The notes: generated by a model not told the origin, from the sequence alone. Shown: positions 16,617 to 25,730, counted from the stretch's first letter. The stretch: 64,000 nt of DNA from Verrucomicrobiota bacterium (GCA_016235555.1 JACRKC010000124.1:1-64000); one strand, 5' to 3'. A program made the numbers and translations.

Positions 16617-17861
16617 TCACGGCTTCCACGTGCCGCGGGCGACGGCGGGGACGAATTTTTCGAGGTCGGCGGGCTTCCACGCGAGCGTGCGTTCCTGCTC
16701 GGCGCTCATGTAGGCCGCCATGAGCAACTCGACGACTTCGAGGCCGGCATGGAAATCGAGCTCAGGCTGCCGGCCGGCGAGGAAGCAGCGGACAAAATGA
16801 CGGTTCTCGGCCTCGTAGCCGTATTCCGCGACCTCGTTGCCGACCACGGGCATCAGGCCCTGCTCGGCGTTTTGTTTCTCGACCAGATCTTCCCCGGAGG
16901 GGCCGGCGACTTTGCGGCTGAAGAAAAGGCGGCCGCCGGCGTCGAGCGAGTTGTGGGCGAAGGAGTATTCGGGGCCGAGCAGTTCCGTGCTGAGCCGCAA
17001 GCCGGCGCCGACGTAGCTCCAGGAAGTGGTGACCTCGGCGATGAGCGGCCGGCCGGCGGTGTCGGCGAATTCGATCGTGGCGCGGGCGAAATCCTCGGAC
17101 GGGCGCTGCGTGTAGTCGACCTCGGCGCCCATGCGCGCGGTGAGGTCGCGGGCGTATTCGGGGCGCGACCATTTGAGGCTGTGGATATGGCCGGTGACTT
17201 TCTTGATGCGGATGCTGTCGCGCGGGGCGCCGGGTTCGGTGAGGTAAAAGCGGGCGACTTCGACGCTGTGGCACATCATGTCGTTGAGCACGCCGCCGCC
17301 CTGGAGGTGGCCCTGCCAGAACCACGGCATGTGCGGGCCGCTGTGTTCCTCGGCCGCGCGCGCGAGATAGGGCCGGCCGCTCGTCGCGGCGCCGCGTTTC
17401 CACGCGACCTCGCGGCCGCGCGCGATGGTGGGGACGAAAATCTGATCCTCGAGGTAGGCGTGGAGCACGCCGGCCTGCGCGATGAGTTCCACGCAACGGC
17501 GGGCCTCGGCGACGTTGCGGGCGAGGGGTTTTTCGCAGGCGACGCCGACGAGCCGGCCGTGGCCGGATTTCAAGGCGGCCACGATCTCCTCCAGGTTTTC
17601 GACGCGGCGGTGATTCGGGCCGCACAGCCAGAGGGCGTCGATCGCCGGATCGGCGACCATGTCGGTGATCGACGCGTAGGCGCGGGCTTCGCCGACTCCG
17701 AGCGAACGGGCGAGCGCGGCGGTCTCGGCGGCGTGCGCGGCGTTGGGACTCCAGATGCCGAGCACATCGGCGTCGCGCACCGCGAGCCACGACTGAAGGT
17801 GAAACTTGGTGATGAAGCCGCTGCCGATGAAGCCGACGCCGAGACGTTTTTTGCTGCTCAT
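16617..17861 (-). CDS. Gfo/Idh/MocA family NAD(P)-dependent oxidoreductase
   Basis: A 414-residue cytoplasmic dehydrogenase starting MSSKKRLGVGFIGSGF; 13 further upstream codons in frame look non-native. GFIGSGFITKFHL is the Rossmann dinucleotide-binding turn, ALWLCGPNHRRV the end of the Rossmann sheet, and VACEKPLARN the family's conserved E-K-P active-site motif. HMPWFWQGHLQGGGVLNDMM matches the usual G-G-G...H/D C-terminal region where substrate is held (GGVLNDMMCHSVE). Family members oxidise sugars, sugar acids or inositols. It stands alone between large repeat-rich gaps, and a perfect 25-bp palindrome lies 65 bp upstream of the start, a possible operator. Substrate unknown. Confidence 0.9.
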   Translation of the reverse strand: MSSKKRLGVGFIGSGFITKFHLQSWLAVRDADVLGIWSPNAAHAAETAALARSLGVGEARAYASITDMVADPAIDALWLCGPNHRRVENLEEIVAALKSGHGRLVGVACEKPLARNVAEARRCVELIAQAGVLHAYLEDQIFVPTIARGREVAWKRGAATSGRPYLARAAEEHSGPHMPWFWQGHLQGGGVLNDMMCHSVEVARFYLTEPGAPRDSIRIKKVTGHIHSLKWSRPEYARDLTARMGAEVDYTQRPSEDFARATIEFADTAGRPLIAEVTTSWSYVGAGLRLSTELLGPEYSFAHNSLDAGGRLFFSRKVAGPSGEDLVEKQNAEQGLMPVVGNEVAEYGYEAENRHFVRCFLAGRQPELDFHAGLEVVELLMAAYMSAEQERTLAWKPADLEKFVPAVARGTWKP

Positions 17862-17925
17862 GGGTGAAGTGAGACGCGATTCAGGCGCGGTGCAGGGCAA
17901 AGAACAAGCCCCGGCGCGGCGGCCC

Positions 17926-17950
17926 GTTTGTAACGTAATACGTTACAAAC
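17926..17950. promoter_or_regulatory. 25-bp perfect palindrome, operator-like (site 2)
   Basis: Half-site GTTTGTAACGTA, central A, then the exact reverse complement. It is 65 bp upstream of the Gfo/Idh/MocA start. The outer GTTTGT and the inner TA match site 1 (half-site GTTTGTCATCTA), while the four bases between differ, as expected for related operators or a palindrome family kept by compensatory change. Confidence 0.5.
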
Positions 17951-18032
17951 CGGCGGGCGGGCACGCGGGTGGTCGGGGCGCGCCCGTCCCGGCGCCTGCC
18001 TTCCGGACGACACGTTTCGCCCTGCTACGGGA

Positions 18033-18149
18033 GGTGGCGCGCGTTGAACCCAATGCGCTGGGTTTAAGGTGGGAGCGGGGTTAACCCGCGACTCGTCGGG
18101 GGCGTAAAGCCCCTCCCACAAAAGCGCGTTGGGGGCAACGCGCGCCACC
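18033..18149. repeat. 117-bp compound inverted repeat, copy 1
   Basis: The outer arms GGTGGCGCGCGTTG and CAACGCGCGCCACC enclose inner hairpins, including CGACTCGTCGGGGGCGTAAA followed by GCCCCTCCC. The same arrangement with the same total length occurs at 58726-58842, with outer arms in the form GGTGGAGCGCG. Confidence 0.75.
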
Positions 18150-18417
18150 TCGATCCAATCGTTTCACCGCGAAAGCGGGTTCGACTGCGAGCTTCCGGCT
18201 GAGAAGGCGTCGAGATGGGTGCCTGGGTCGGAAGGCAGGAGCCGGCTGGCTGGCGATCGTTCCGCCGGTTTGCTGGCGACGCGCCTCCCACCGCGCGCAA
18301 GCGCGCTCCTCTCTCAGGATTTTTTCGACGGCCGCTTAGACCAACGTCACCTTGCTTTTGGACTGCAGGCCCGGCCGGAGGTCGGGCCCTACCTTTTTTC
18401 GACGTCCTCTCAGAGAA

Positions 18418-18440
18418 TTTGTCATCCATTAGATGACAAA
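18418..18440. promoter_or_regulatory. Interrupted TTTGTCATC palindrome (site 3)
   Basis: TTTGTCATC, five-base spacer CATTA, then GATGACAAA, followed by C. The arms equal those of site 1. It lies 54 bp upstream of the membrane protein start on the opposite strand from the other two target genes, so the position relative to the start codon is kept while orientation changes. Confidence 0.5.
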
Positions 18441-18494
18441 CTTGCTCGGCTTCGTCATGTCTGGTGCCCCGGCCGATATTGCCTCGCGTCACTG

Positions 18495-20384
18495 ATGGCC
18501 ACCGGGGACGCTCGGCGCCGACTGATGACCGCTGCCGTCCTCTTCATCATCATCGCGCTGGTCGCCGCTGGTTGTCTGGCGGGGTGGGGGCGTGTGGCGG
18601 CGAGTTTCACGGGGGCGGCGTTGTCGCCGTGGCCGTTGCGCCTGGCCGTCGGAATCGCGACGGTGATTTTCGTTGGCGGGTGTCTCAATGCGTTCCGCGT
18701 CGCCGTTCCGCTGGCGATCGACCTGATCGTGGTGGCGGGCGTGGTCCTCGCGTTGGCGGGCGTGTGGCGCGAGCGGTCGAAGGCGATGCCGAAAAGGAGC
18801 TGGTCCGCGGCGGGGAAAGGCATGGCGGTTGTGGTCGCCGGCCTCGTGGTGGCGCTGTTTCTGACGCCGCAACAAACCTTCAACTGGCAGGACGATTTCG
18901 AACGCTATTTTTCCTACCCGGTCAGGATGCTCGCGACGGGCACGCTGGGCGGAAATCCGCTCGGCTACATCGGTGTCGATACGCTGGGCGGGCAGGCGTT
19001 TCTACAGGCACTGGTGGTGCGATACCTGCCGCTTGAATACCTCGGCTCCGCCGAGACGGCCGTCGCGTTGCTGCTCTGTCTTCTCCTGGCGGTGGACGGC
19101 ACGGCGGGCTGGCGCGGTGCGGTGGTGACGGTGGCCGCACAAGCGACGCTGCTGGTGATCGACCCGCAGATCGCCAACGTCTCCTCAGTTTTCACCACGG
19201 CGGTGCTGGTGATGGCGGCGTGTTTCCTCGGGAGGACGCTCTTCGAGCCGACGGTGGGGCGGTGGTCGCTGCTGTTGCCCGGGCTGGTCTATGCGGGGCT
19301 GATCGCGCTGAAGACCATCAACGTGATTTTTGTCGCGGGTCATCTCGGCGCGCTGGTGATTGTCGGCTTGGTAAACGGGCGGAGTGCCCGGGAATTGGTG
19401 GGGAAGATCGCCGGGATCGCAGGCTGGACGGGTTTCGCCCTGCTGCCGTGGTGGGTGGTGCATGCGCCGACGTATCTGGCGGCGATCGGAGTGCGGCACG
19501 AGGTGCCGGCAGCGGACGTCGTTCGCGAGCCGTTCGGGTTGTTTTCGCTGACGAGTTCGGTTTACGGCGTGCCGCCGATCCTTTTCACCGTGGTGGCGCT
19601 GGGCGGACTGGCGGTGGTGAGTGCGTGGCAGATCGGCGTCTGGCGGAAACGGGAATCCGCGGAGCCGGCCGTGCTGGCGGGGATCGCGGCGGGCGGGGCC
19701 GCGTTGGTGGCCTATGTTGGTTTGGTGGCGGTGCTGGCGCCGTTGATCTTCGGCCAGGTGGCGTCGATTCGCTATTGCAGCCCGATGCTCATCGGTGCGG
19801 TGCCGGCCATGGTGGTGCTGCTCGGTGCAGTCGAGACGCGCGGCCCGATGCGGCATCATGGGGCGATGGCGGGCGCGCTGGCGCTCACCGCGCTGGTGGC
19901 GTTTTTGCCGTCGGCGAAGCGGCGGTGGGAACAGATCGTCGGGCGCGGGTCGCTGCTGGTGTTCGCCGATCTCGCCGGGAGCGACTACTACGCCGCCTAC
20001 AACGACTGGGTGCTGCGAGGGAAGGTGCGGCAGTTTCACGAAACCATGCAGGCGCTGGTGCCGGCGGGCGAACCGATCGTCGTGTGGACGACGGCGCCGT
20101 TCTGGCTGAACTTTGCGCGCAATCCGATCTACAACACGAGCCAGCACGGGCTGGGGCTGCCGCGGAAAACGTGGCCGCAGGCGCGCTACGTGATATGGCA
20201 ATATCGCGGCGCGGCGGTGTTCAAGCGCGAGCAGTATGTCGAGTGGTTGCGCGCACCGGGTGCGAGCGACCGGATTTCGGCGGCCCGTGCGCTGGAGTTT
20301 ATCGACCGATCCGAGCGCCGGAAAAAAGAAGCCGAGATTCTGTTCGACGATGGCGGCTACGTGCTGATGCGGCTGCGCGAGTGA
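18495..20384 (+). CDS. Large multi-spanning membrane protein, possibly GT-C-like
   Basis: A 629-residue integral membrane protein of unknown function. The start is ATG of MATGDARRRLMTAAVLFIII; the second Met 10 residues in is an equally good choice. Hydrophobic helices run from about residue 11 to 470 (11 or more), with QTFNWQDDFERYFSYPVRML in the first long loop, an acidic loop position often catalytic in GT-C enzymes. The soluble C-terminal part (about 480-629) contains DYYAAYNDWVLRGKVRQFHE and WTTAPFWLNFARNPIYNTS. It is one of the few plus-strand genes of the first 36 kb and is monocistronic. The GT-C suggestion is from topology only. Confidence 0.7.
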   Translation: MATGDARRRLMTAAVLFIIIALVAAGCLAGWGRVAASFTGAALSPWPLRLAVGIATVIFVGGCLNAFRVAVPLAIDLIVVAGVVLALAGVWRERSKAMPKRSWSAAGKGMAVVVAGLVVALFLTPQQTFNWQDDFERYFSYPVRMLATGTLGGNPLGYIGVDTLGGQAFLQALVVRYLPLEYLGSAETAVALLLCLLLAVDGTAGWRGAVVTVAAQATLLVIDPQIANVSSVFTTAVLVMAACFLGRTLFEPTVGRWSLLLPGLVYAGLIALKTINVIFVAGHLGALVIVGLVNGRSARELVGKIAGIAGWTGFALLPWWVVHAPTYLAAIGVRHEVPAADVVREPFGLFSLTSSVYGVPPILFTVVALGGLAVVSAWQIGVWRKRESAEPAVLAGIAAGGAALVAYVGLVAVLAPLIFGQVASIRYCSPMLIGAVPAMVVLLGAVETRGPMRHHGAMAGALALTALVAFLPSAKRRWEQIVGRGSLLVFADLAGSDYYAAYNDWVLRGKVRQFHETMQALVPAGEPIVVWTTAPFWLNFARNPIYNTSQHGLGLPRKTWPQARYVIWQYRGAAVFKREQYVEWLRAPGASDRISAARALEFIDRSERRKKEAEILFDDGGYVLMRLRE

Positions 20385-20727
20385 GCGGGGAATGCGGGCG
20401 TTGGAGCGGTTTACCGGGTCCCGCGAAATAGGGTATCACGGCGCTTGGCGGTTCGGGGAGCGCACCCGTCTCGGGTGCTGGTGTCGGCGTCTCGCCGACA
20501 CCGCTGAAGACCTCGGCGAGACGCCGAGGACAGCCCGCGGGACGCGGGCGCTCCCCGGACCACCCCTCATGTTACTCAATGATGCGAACTTCAGTAGCTT
20601 GAAGTGGAGCCGCGGCCGCCATGGAGGTCGGGGTTTATCGGTTTATCCCCGACACTTGTCCGCCTGCGGCGGGCGTCGGGCGTAAAGCCCGACCTACGGA
20701 TCCGGCCACGATAGTTTTGAAACCGCG
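20385..20727. other. Repeat-filled intergenic region (343 bp)
   Basis: This lies between two convergent genes. It has nested inverted repeats around 20457-20562 (GGGGAGCGC...GCGCTCCCC with TCGGCGTCTCGCCGA inside) and a GTCGGGCGTAAAGCCCGAC hairpin near 20676-20694. These would serve as a bidirectional terminator for the membrane protein and the ankyrin protein. No gene seen. Confidence 0.6.
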
Positions 20728-21360
20728 CTATTTCTTCAGCTTCTCGAGAATCTCGATGGCGGCGGCGTTCTTATATTCGCGGGCGAGGTCGAGGGCGGTG
20801 ACGCCGGGCTTGGAACGGATGTCGGGCTTGGTGCCGCGGGCGAGGAGGAGGTTGACCATGTCGGCGCTCGCGCCGGCGGCGGCCTCGTGGAGCGGCGTGC
20901 CGCCGAGTTCGCTGATGAAGTTTGGATCGGCGCCGGCGTCGAGCAGGGCGCGGGCGATCTCCACCTTATCCTTGGCGGCGGCGTGGTGGAGGGGCGTCCA
21001 GCCGTTGCGATCGCGGATGGTCGTCGCGGCTTTCTTCGCGAGCAGAAGTTTGACGATGGCGAGGTCACCGCGTTCAACGGCCATGTGGAGCGCGGTGCGG
21101 TTGGCGGCTTCGATCGCATCGATGGGGGCGCCGGTATCGAGGAAGAGGGCGACGAGGTCGGCTTTGCGGCGGAGCGTGGCTTGGTGCAGCGGGAGCATCT
21201 TGCCGGCGCCGGGTGTGCGGATGAGTTCGGGTTTGGCGGCGAGGTGGCGCTTCACCTCGGCGGTGTCGCCTTTGGCGATGGCTTCGTCGATCGTGGCGGT
21301 CGGCTCGGCCGCGAGTGCGGAGGAGAGGAGGAGCAGGGCGAGAAGCGTGCGCGATTTCAT
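20728..21360 (-). CDS. Secreted ankyrin-repeat protein
   Basis: A 210-residue protein with signal peptide MKSRTLLALLLLSSALAAEP, chosen over a Met six codons upstream. After a capping helix (IDEAIAKGDTAEVKRHLAAK), at least four ankyrin repeats can be read: KMLPLHQATLRRKADLVALF, NRTALHMAVERGDLAIVKLL, NGWTPLHHAAAKDKVEIARA and LGGTPLHEAAAGASADMVNL, then a fifth, partial one ending IEILEKLKK. Ankyrin repeats bind proteins. An exported small ankyrin protein in a free-living bacterium is probably a periplasmic partner or inhibitor protein, as for AnkB-type proteins, but nothing identifies the partner. It is divergent from the PafA-like phosphatase 110 bp away, so shared regulation is possible. Confidence 0.88.
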   Translation of the reverse strand: MKSRTLLALLLLSSALAAEPTATIDEAIAKGDTAEVKRHLAAKPELIRTPGAGKMLPLHQATLRRKADLVALFLDTGAPIDAIEAANRTALHMAVERGDLAIVKLLLAKKAATTIRDRNGWTPLHHAAAKDKVEIARALLDAGADPNFISELGGTPLHEAAAGASADMVNLLLARGTKPDIRSKPGVTALDLAREYKNAAAIEILEKLKK

Positions 21361-21469
21361 GGGGGCGCGAAGGAGCAAAAGGCCCTGGCGGGGATTGGCG
21401 ACAAAAAGTCACCGAGCGGTGAGGCGAGGCGCTTGCTTGCCGGAGCGAATTTCCGTCAGTGTCCCGGCC

Positions 21470-23125
21470 ATGTTTCTCCGTCGTTGGACCCTCCTTGTTG
21501 TCAGCCTCGCTCCGTTCGCGCTGCGCGCGGTGGAGCCTGCGCCGCCGAAACTCGCGGTGTTCATCGCGGTGGATCAGTTGCGGGCGGATTATCTGGTGCG
21601 ATTCCGGCCGTATTTCGCCGAGGGCGGGTTCAAGCGGCTGCTCGAGGGTGGCGCGGATTTCCGCAACGCGCACTACCGTCACGCGATCACGCACACCGGG
21701 CCGGGGCACGCGCTCATGTTGAGCGGCGTGTATTCGAATGTGCACGGCATCGTCGGCAACGAGTGGATCGATCGCACGACGTGGGAGAGCGTGAACTGTG
21801 TCGAGGATCCGGGCTCGCCGCTCGTGGGGATCAACCCGGCCGAACTCGGGCCGACGCAGGCCAAGGCGCCTCAGAAGACCGGACGCTCACCCCAAAACTA
21901 TCTGGCCACCACGGTCAGCGACGTGCTCAAAGCCCGCTACGGGGAGAAATGCCGGGTGTTTGCGGCTTCGGGCAAGGACCGCGGCGCGATCCTGCCGGGC
22001 GGACACAAGGCGGACGGCGCGTATTGGGACGAGAACGGGCGGTTCGTGACGTCGCGCTACTATCGGGCGGAATTGCCGGCGTGGGTGGTGGCATTCAATG
22101 CCGAGCACCCGGCGGCGGCGCACTACGGTGCGGTGTGGGACCGGTTGCTGGCCCCGGAGATTTACGAGAAAACGCAGGGGCCGGATGCCGCGCCCGGTGA
22201 ATTGGACGGCTCGGGCTACACGCCGGTGTTTCCCAAGAAGGTGACCGGCGGTTCGGCGCCGAACTCGCACGCGTTTTTCGTTGCCTATGAAAACTCGCCG
22301 TTTGCGACCGTGGCGCTGGGCGCATTTGCCGAGCGCGCGGTCGTCGAGGAAAAGCTGGGACGCCACGAAGGGACGGACCTGCTGTCGGTCAGTTTCTCGC
22401 AGGTTGATGCCATCGGCCACAACTACGGACCGGACAGCCACGAGGTGATGGATTCGGTGCTGCGGCTCGATCGCGTGCTGGCGGCACTCTTTGCGACGAT
22501 CGATCGCGAGGTGGGGCTGAAAAACTGCGTGATCGTGCTCACGGCAGATCACGGCGTGACGCCGCTGCCGGAACATGACAGCGGCGTGCCGTCAGGTCGC
22601 GTGAAGGTGACCGATCTCGACGCGGCGGTGAAGAAGGCGCTCGACGCGAAGTTCGGCGCGCTCGCGAAGGGGGAGACGTGGTTTGCGCGCGACAACGCGA
22701 CTTACCACCTCCGTCCTGCCGCGATCGCGGCGCGCGCCACGACCGCCGAGGCGGCGGCCGAGACCGTGAAACGGGCGTTGCTCGCGGTGCCGCAGATGGG
22801 GCATGCGTTTACGCGTGCGGAATTGGTCGCTGCGCCGATTGAGGGCGATTCGGTGCTGGCGATGGCGCGGAGAAGTTTCAATCCGGAGCGCCCGCGCGAT
22901 GTGCTGTTTTTTATGAAACCGAATTTCATGACCAAAGTCGCACCGGGCACGAGCCACGGTGCGCCTTACGAGGACGACACGCATGTGCCGCTGGTGTTTT
23001 GGGGTCAGGGTGTGCCCGCCGGGGTGCGCACTGAACGCGTGGGCGTGGAGTCGCTCGCGCCGACGCTCGCCGGGTTGCTGGGCGTATCGCTCCCGCCGGT
23101 GGCGAATGGGAAGAAGTTGTTCTGA
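21470..23125 (+). CDS. PafA-like alkaline phosphatase family protein
   Basis: A 551-residue exported phosphatase/phosphodiesterase-superfamily enzyme. The start is the ATG of MFLRRWTLLVVSLAPFALRA, a signal peptide; frames upstream are non-coding. FIAVDQLRADYLVRF gives the first zinc-site Asp, and HAITHTGPGHALMLSGVYSN holds the T-G-P-G-H motif with the nucleophilic Thr (Thr76) seen in PafA. SFSQVDAIGHNYGPDS and VLTADHGVTPLPEH provide the remaining His/Asp zinc ligands, and DTHVPLVFWGQG the final His. PafA enzymes hydrolyse phosphate monoesters in the periplasm and are often not phosphate-repressed. It converges with the dehydratase gene, with a 76-bp palindrome between them. Confidence 0.9.
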   Translation: MFLRRWTLLVVSLAPFALRAVEPAPPKLAVFIAVDQLRADYLVRFRPYFAEGGFKRLLEGGADFRNAHYRHAITHTGPGHALMLSGVYSNVHGIVGNEWIDRTTWESVNCVEDPGSPLVGINPAELGPTQAKAPQKTGRSPQNYLATTVSDVLKARYGEKCRVFAASGKDRGAILPGGHKADGAYWDENGRFVTSRYYRAELPAWVVAFNAEHPAAAHYGAVWDRLLAPEIYEKTQGPDAAPGELDGSGYTPVFPKKVTGGSAPNSHAFFVAYENSPFATVALGAFAERAVVEEKLGRHEGTDLLSVSFSQVDAIGHNYGPDSHEVMDSVLRLDRVLAALFATIDREVGLKNCVIVLTADHGVTPLPEHDSGVPSGRVKVTDLDAAVKKALDAKFGALAKGETWFARDNATYHLRPAAIAARATTAEAAAETVKRALLAVPQMGHAFTRAELVAAPIEGDSVLAMARRSFNPERPRDVLFFMKPNFMTKVAPGTSHGAPYEDDTHVPLVFWGQGVPAGVRTERVGVESLAPTLAGLLGVSLPPVANGKKLF

Positions 23126-23147
23126 ACAGAGCGCCAGAAGTCGCGAC

Positions 23148-23223
23148 GTAGCGGCGGGCGTCTCTGCCCGCCGAAGGATCGGGCGAACGTCCTGAACAGG
23201 CGGGCAGGGAGGCCGGCCGCTAC
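23148..23223. terminator. Palindromic repeat between convergent genes, likely bidirectional terminator
   Basis: The arms GTAGCGGCGGGCG and CCGGCCGCTAC with inner TCTCTGCCCGCC/GGCGGGCAGGGA pair over 76 bp. It lies 22 bp after the phosphatase stop and 47 bp from the stop of the opposing dehydratase gene. It belongs to the same GTAGCGGCGG...CGCCGCTAC class as several other gaps here. There is no clear T-run, so terminator function is inferred. Confidence 0.5.
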
Positions 23224-23270
23224 GAAATTGACTTCGCCTTGTGAGAAAAGGGTGCGGACGAGCCGCACCC

Positions 23271-25181
23271 CTACTTGCCCAGGCGTTTCACGATCTCGTC
23301 CACGTCGTAAACGCAGCCGCCCCATGTGCCACCGCTGGCGTTTTGCAGCGCGGCCCAGAGACGGGTGTCGGCGGGGACGCGTGGGTCGGGCGTGAGATTC
23401 GGATGCGGCGGGCGTGCGGCAAGATCGGCGGCGGAGAGCGAGACGACATCGACGGTGCCTTCGAGGCGGCGGGTGTCGACGACGAGGCGGATGGTGTCGC
23501 CGTCGCGCACGCGTGCAATCGGGCCGCCGGCCCATGCCTCGGGGCTGGCGTGGCCGACGCAGGCGCCGGTCGAGACGCCGGAGAAACGGCCGTCGGTGAT
23601 GAGGGCGATGCGCGAGCCGTTTTTGATGTGCTTGAGTGCGGAGGTGATCTGGTAGGTTTCGGGCATGCCGATGCCGGGCCCGAGGCCGATGAGCACCATC
23701 GTGTCGCCAGGCTGGACGCTGCCGGACTTGAGCGCGGCGATGGCCTGGCCCTCGGTGGTGAAGACCCGCGCCGGACCCTCGTGGCGAAACACGCCGTCGG
23801 CGCCGACGACCTCGGGTGCGATGGCGGTGCTCTTCACGAGGGCACCTTCGGGAGCGAGGTTGCCGCGGAGAAACGTGATCGTGCTGGTGAGGCCGCGCTC
23901 ACGGGCACGCGAGGGGGACATGATCACGTGGTCGGGATCGATGCCGTCGAGGGCGCGGAGTTTTTCACGGAGGCGGGTGCGGCGTTCGGATTTTTCCCAC
24001 CACGCGAGATTCTCGCCGAGCGTGCGGCCGGTGACGGTGCGGGCGTCGAGCTTGAGCAGGCCGGCGTCGCGCAGGTGGAGCATCACCTCGGGCACGCCGC
24101 CCGCGAGGAAGACCTGCACGGTGGCGTAGTGCTTCGGGCCGTTGGGCAGCACGTCGACGAGGCGCGGGACCTCGCGGTTGACGCGCGCCCAGTCGTCGAC
24201 GGTCGGGCGGCGCAGGCCGGCGGCGTGGGCGATGGCCGGCACGTGGAGCACGAGATTGGTCGAACCGCCGAACGCGGCGTGCACGACCATGGCATTGTGG
24301 ATGGAGTCCTCGGTGAGGAGGTCGCGCGTGGTCGTGTTTTGCTTTTCGAGCGCGAGCAGCGCGTGGGCCGAACGGCGGGCGAGGTCGCGCCAGATTTCGG
24401 CGCCGGAAGGACTGAGCGCGCCATGCGGGAGTGAGAGGCCGAGCGCCTCGGTGACGACCTGGCTCGTCGCGGCCGTGCCCATGAACTGGCAGCCACCGCC
24501 GGGCGAACCGCAGGCGCGGCAGCCCATGTCGGCGGCGTAGTCGAGGGTGATTTCGTCGCGGGCAAAACGGGTGGCGAGGGTTTGCACTTTTCCCGCATCC
24601 TCGGCGCCTTCGGCCAGCAGCGTGACGCCGCCGGGCACGAGCACGGTCGGGAGGTCGGGCGTGCCGGCGAGGGCCATGAGCATCGCGGGGAGGCCCTTGT
24701 CGCAGGTGGCGACGCCGAGCACGCCGCGGCGCGTGGGCAGCGAGCGGATGAGGCGGCGCAGGACGATCGCGGCATCGTTGCGGTAGGCGAGCGAGTCGAG
24801 CATGCCGGCGGTGCCGTTGGTGCGGCCGTCGCACGGATCGCTCACGTAGCCCGCGAACGGAACGGCGCGTTCGGCCGCGAACACGCGTGCCGCCTCCTCC
24901 ATGAGCAGGCCGACTTCCCAGTGGCCGGTGTGGTAGCCGAGGGCGACCGGCGTGCCATCGGGTGCACGGATGCCGCCCTGCGTGCTGAGAATGAGAAACT
25001 GTTTCCCGAGCAGCGCGGCGGGTGACCACCCCATGCCGGCGTTCTGCGTCCAGCCGAAGAGATCGCCGCTCGCGATGTTGCGGAGCTGGTTGGGCTCGAG
25101 CGGGAGCTTACCCGCGGGACCGGGCGCGGTGGTGCGGAGGTCGTAGATGGTGGCGGGGGAATCGAGGAGGGGATCGGGCAT
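23271..25181 (-). CDS. YjhG/YagF-type sugar acid dehydratase (IlvD/Edd family), probable D-xylonate dehydratase
   Basis: A 636-residue iron-sulfur dehydratase. It removes water from an aldonate to give the 2-keto-3-deoxy acid. The start [15 protein letters not shown] follows an untidy repeat-poor gap, and the 24 preceding in-frame codons are not family-like. [36 protein letters not shown] (Cys117), [12 protein letters not shown] (Cys160) and [15 protein letters not shown] (Cys231) are the cluster-binding blocks, and ITDGRFSG near the C-terminus is an IlvD/Edd signature. The GYHTGHWEV and DPCDGRT forms point to the YjhG/YagF subgroup known for D-xylonate, rather than amino-acid IlvD. With the aldehyde dehydrogenase and the FAH-family gene upstream on the same strand it fits an oxidative pentose pathway. 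Confidence 0.9.
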   Translation of the reverse strand: MPDPLLDSPATIYDLRTTAPGPAGKLPLEPNQLRNIASGDLFGWTQNAGMGWSPAALLGKQFLILSTQGGIRAPDGTPVALGYHTGHWEVGLLMEEAARVFAAERAVPFAGYVSDPCDGRTNGTAGMLDSLAYRNDAAIVLRRLIRSLPTRRGVLGVATCDKGLPAMLMALAGTPDLPTVLVPGGVTLLAEGAEDAGKVQTLATRFARDEITLDYAADMGCRACGSPGGGCQFMGTAATSQVVTEALGLSLPHGALSPSGAEIWRDLARRSAHALLALEKQNTTTRDLLTEDSIHNAMVVHAAFGGSTNLVLHVPAIAHAAGLRRPTVDDWARVNREVPRLVDVLPNGPKHYATVQVFLAGGVPEVMLHLRDAGLLKLDARTVTGRTLGENLAWWEKSERRTRLREKLRALDGIDPDHVIMSPSRARERGLTSTITFLRGNLAPEGALVKSTAIAPEVVGADGVFRHEGPARVFTTEGQAIAALKSGSVQPGDTMVLIGLGPGIGMPETYQITSALKHIKNGSRIALITDGRFSGVSTGACVGHASPEAWAGGPIARVRDGDTIRLVVDTRRLEGTVDVVSLSAADLAARPPHPNLTPDPRVPADTRLWAALQNASGGTWGGCVYDVDEIVKRLGK

Positions 25182-25227
25182 AGCAGTTTGTGACGGCCTA
25201 CGACGGCTGAGTAGCAGGATGATTGAG

Positions 25228-25722
25228 CTACTTTTTAAAAACCATGTAGCCAATTACCTCTCTCAAGGGAATGGGTCCATGATACCTGCTGTCGGCCGAG
25301 TTAGCGGTGTTGTCGCCTAATACGAATACGGCATCACGAGGAATTCTGACATCGCACGGCTTCAAATGAAGCCCGACAATGCTCAAGGGGCTTGGCAGCG
25401 TTAGCTTTCGTCCATCAACAATCACACCTTGAGGACCAATTACAATATGCTCGCCGGGAAGGCCGATGGCGCGTTTTCCGTAGATCTCTTCTGATCCTTC
25501 GAATCGACTCCGATGTATCACAATGTCGAAGCGAGCGACTTTGTTTCGATAGCTTTCAGATAGGCGGCCAATCGCTTTCTCGCCTTTCATGATTGTCGGC
25601 TGCATCGCTGCCGTAGGGAACCGATAAACCCGATACCCCGCGAAATAGAGCAGGCCGAAGCAGGTGTAGTAAGCAGCTACGAGACAAGCGACGCCGATGG
25701 TAATCCGCCTCAGGAATTTCAT
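25228..25722 (-). CDS. Signal peptidase I-like protein (S26) lacking the nucleophilic Ser
   Basis: A 164-residue S26-family protein with one N-terminal membrane segment ([20 protein letters not shown]). The box that normally reads S-M-x-P-T is TAAMQPT, with Ala39 where the nucleophilic Ser should be (codon GCG). The Lys general base is kept ([10 protein letters not shown], Lys83), as is the C-terminal box [13 protein letters not shown]. Length matches minimal bacterial signal peptidases. GC content is clearly below its neighbours. It sits inside the pentose operon, 46 bp from the dehydratase gene, and repeat copy B ends at its start codon. It may be catalytically dead, use another residue, or be an S26 branch with altered chemistry; the sequence cannot decide. 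Confidence 0.82.
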   Translation of the reverse strand: MKFLRRITIGVACLVAAYYTCFGLLYFAGYRVYRFPTAAMQPTIMKGEKAIGRLSESYRNKVARFDIVIHRSRFEGSEEIYGKRAIGLPGEHIVIGPQGVIVDGRKLTLPSPLSIVGLHLKPCDVRIPRDAVFVLGDNTANSADSRYHGPIPLREVIGYMVFKK

Positions 25723-25730
25723 CTTCGTTG

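Larger units (their letters stand above)
17862..18494. other. Repeat-filled divergent intergenic region (633 bp)
   Basis: This lies between two divergently read genes, so it must carry both promoters. It holds a perfect 25-bp palindrome near the left gene (17926-17950), a 117-bp compound inverted repeat (18033-18149), a stretch related to the 58.6-kb gap (GGTCGGGCCCTACC followed by TTTTTTCGACG), and a second TTTGTCATC palindrome near the right gene (18418-18440). No coding frame looks real. Confidence 0.7.

Noticed and set aside
17926-17950. Riboswitch or RNA thermometer
   Set aside because: The structure is a simple perfect palindrome without conserved aptamer-like sequence; as DNA it fits an operator better.
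23148-23223. Insertion sequence remnant
   Set aside because: There is no transposase fragment and no terminal repeat with target duplication; the palindrome is of the same class as many others in the gaps.
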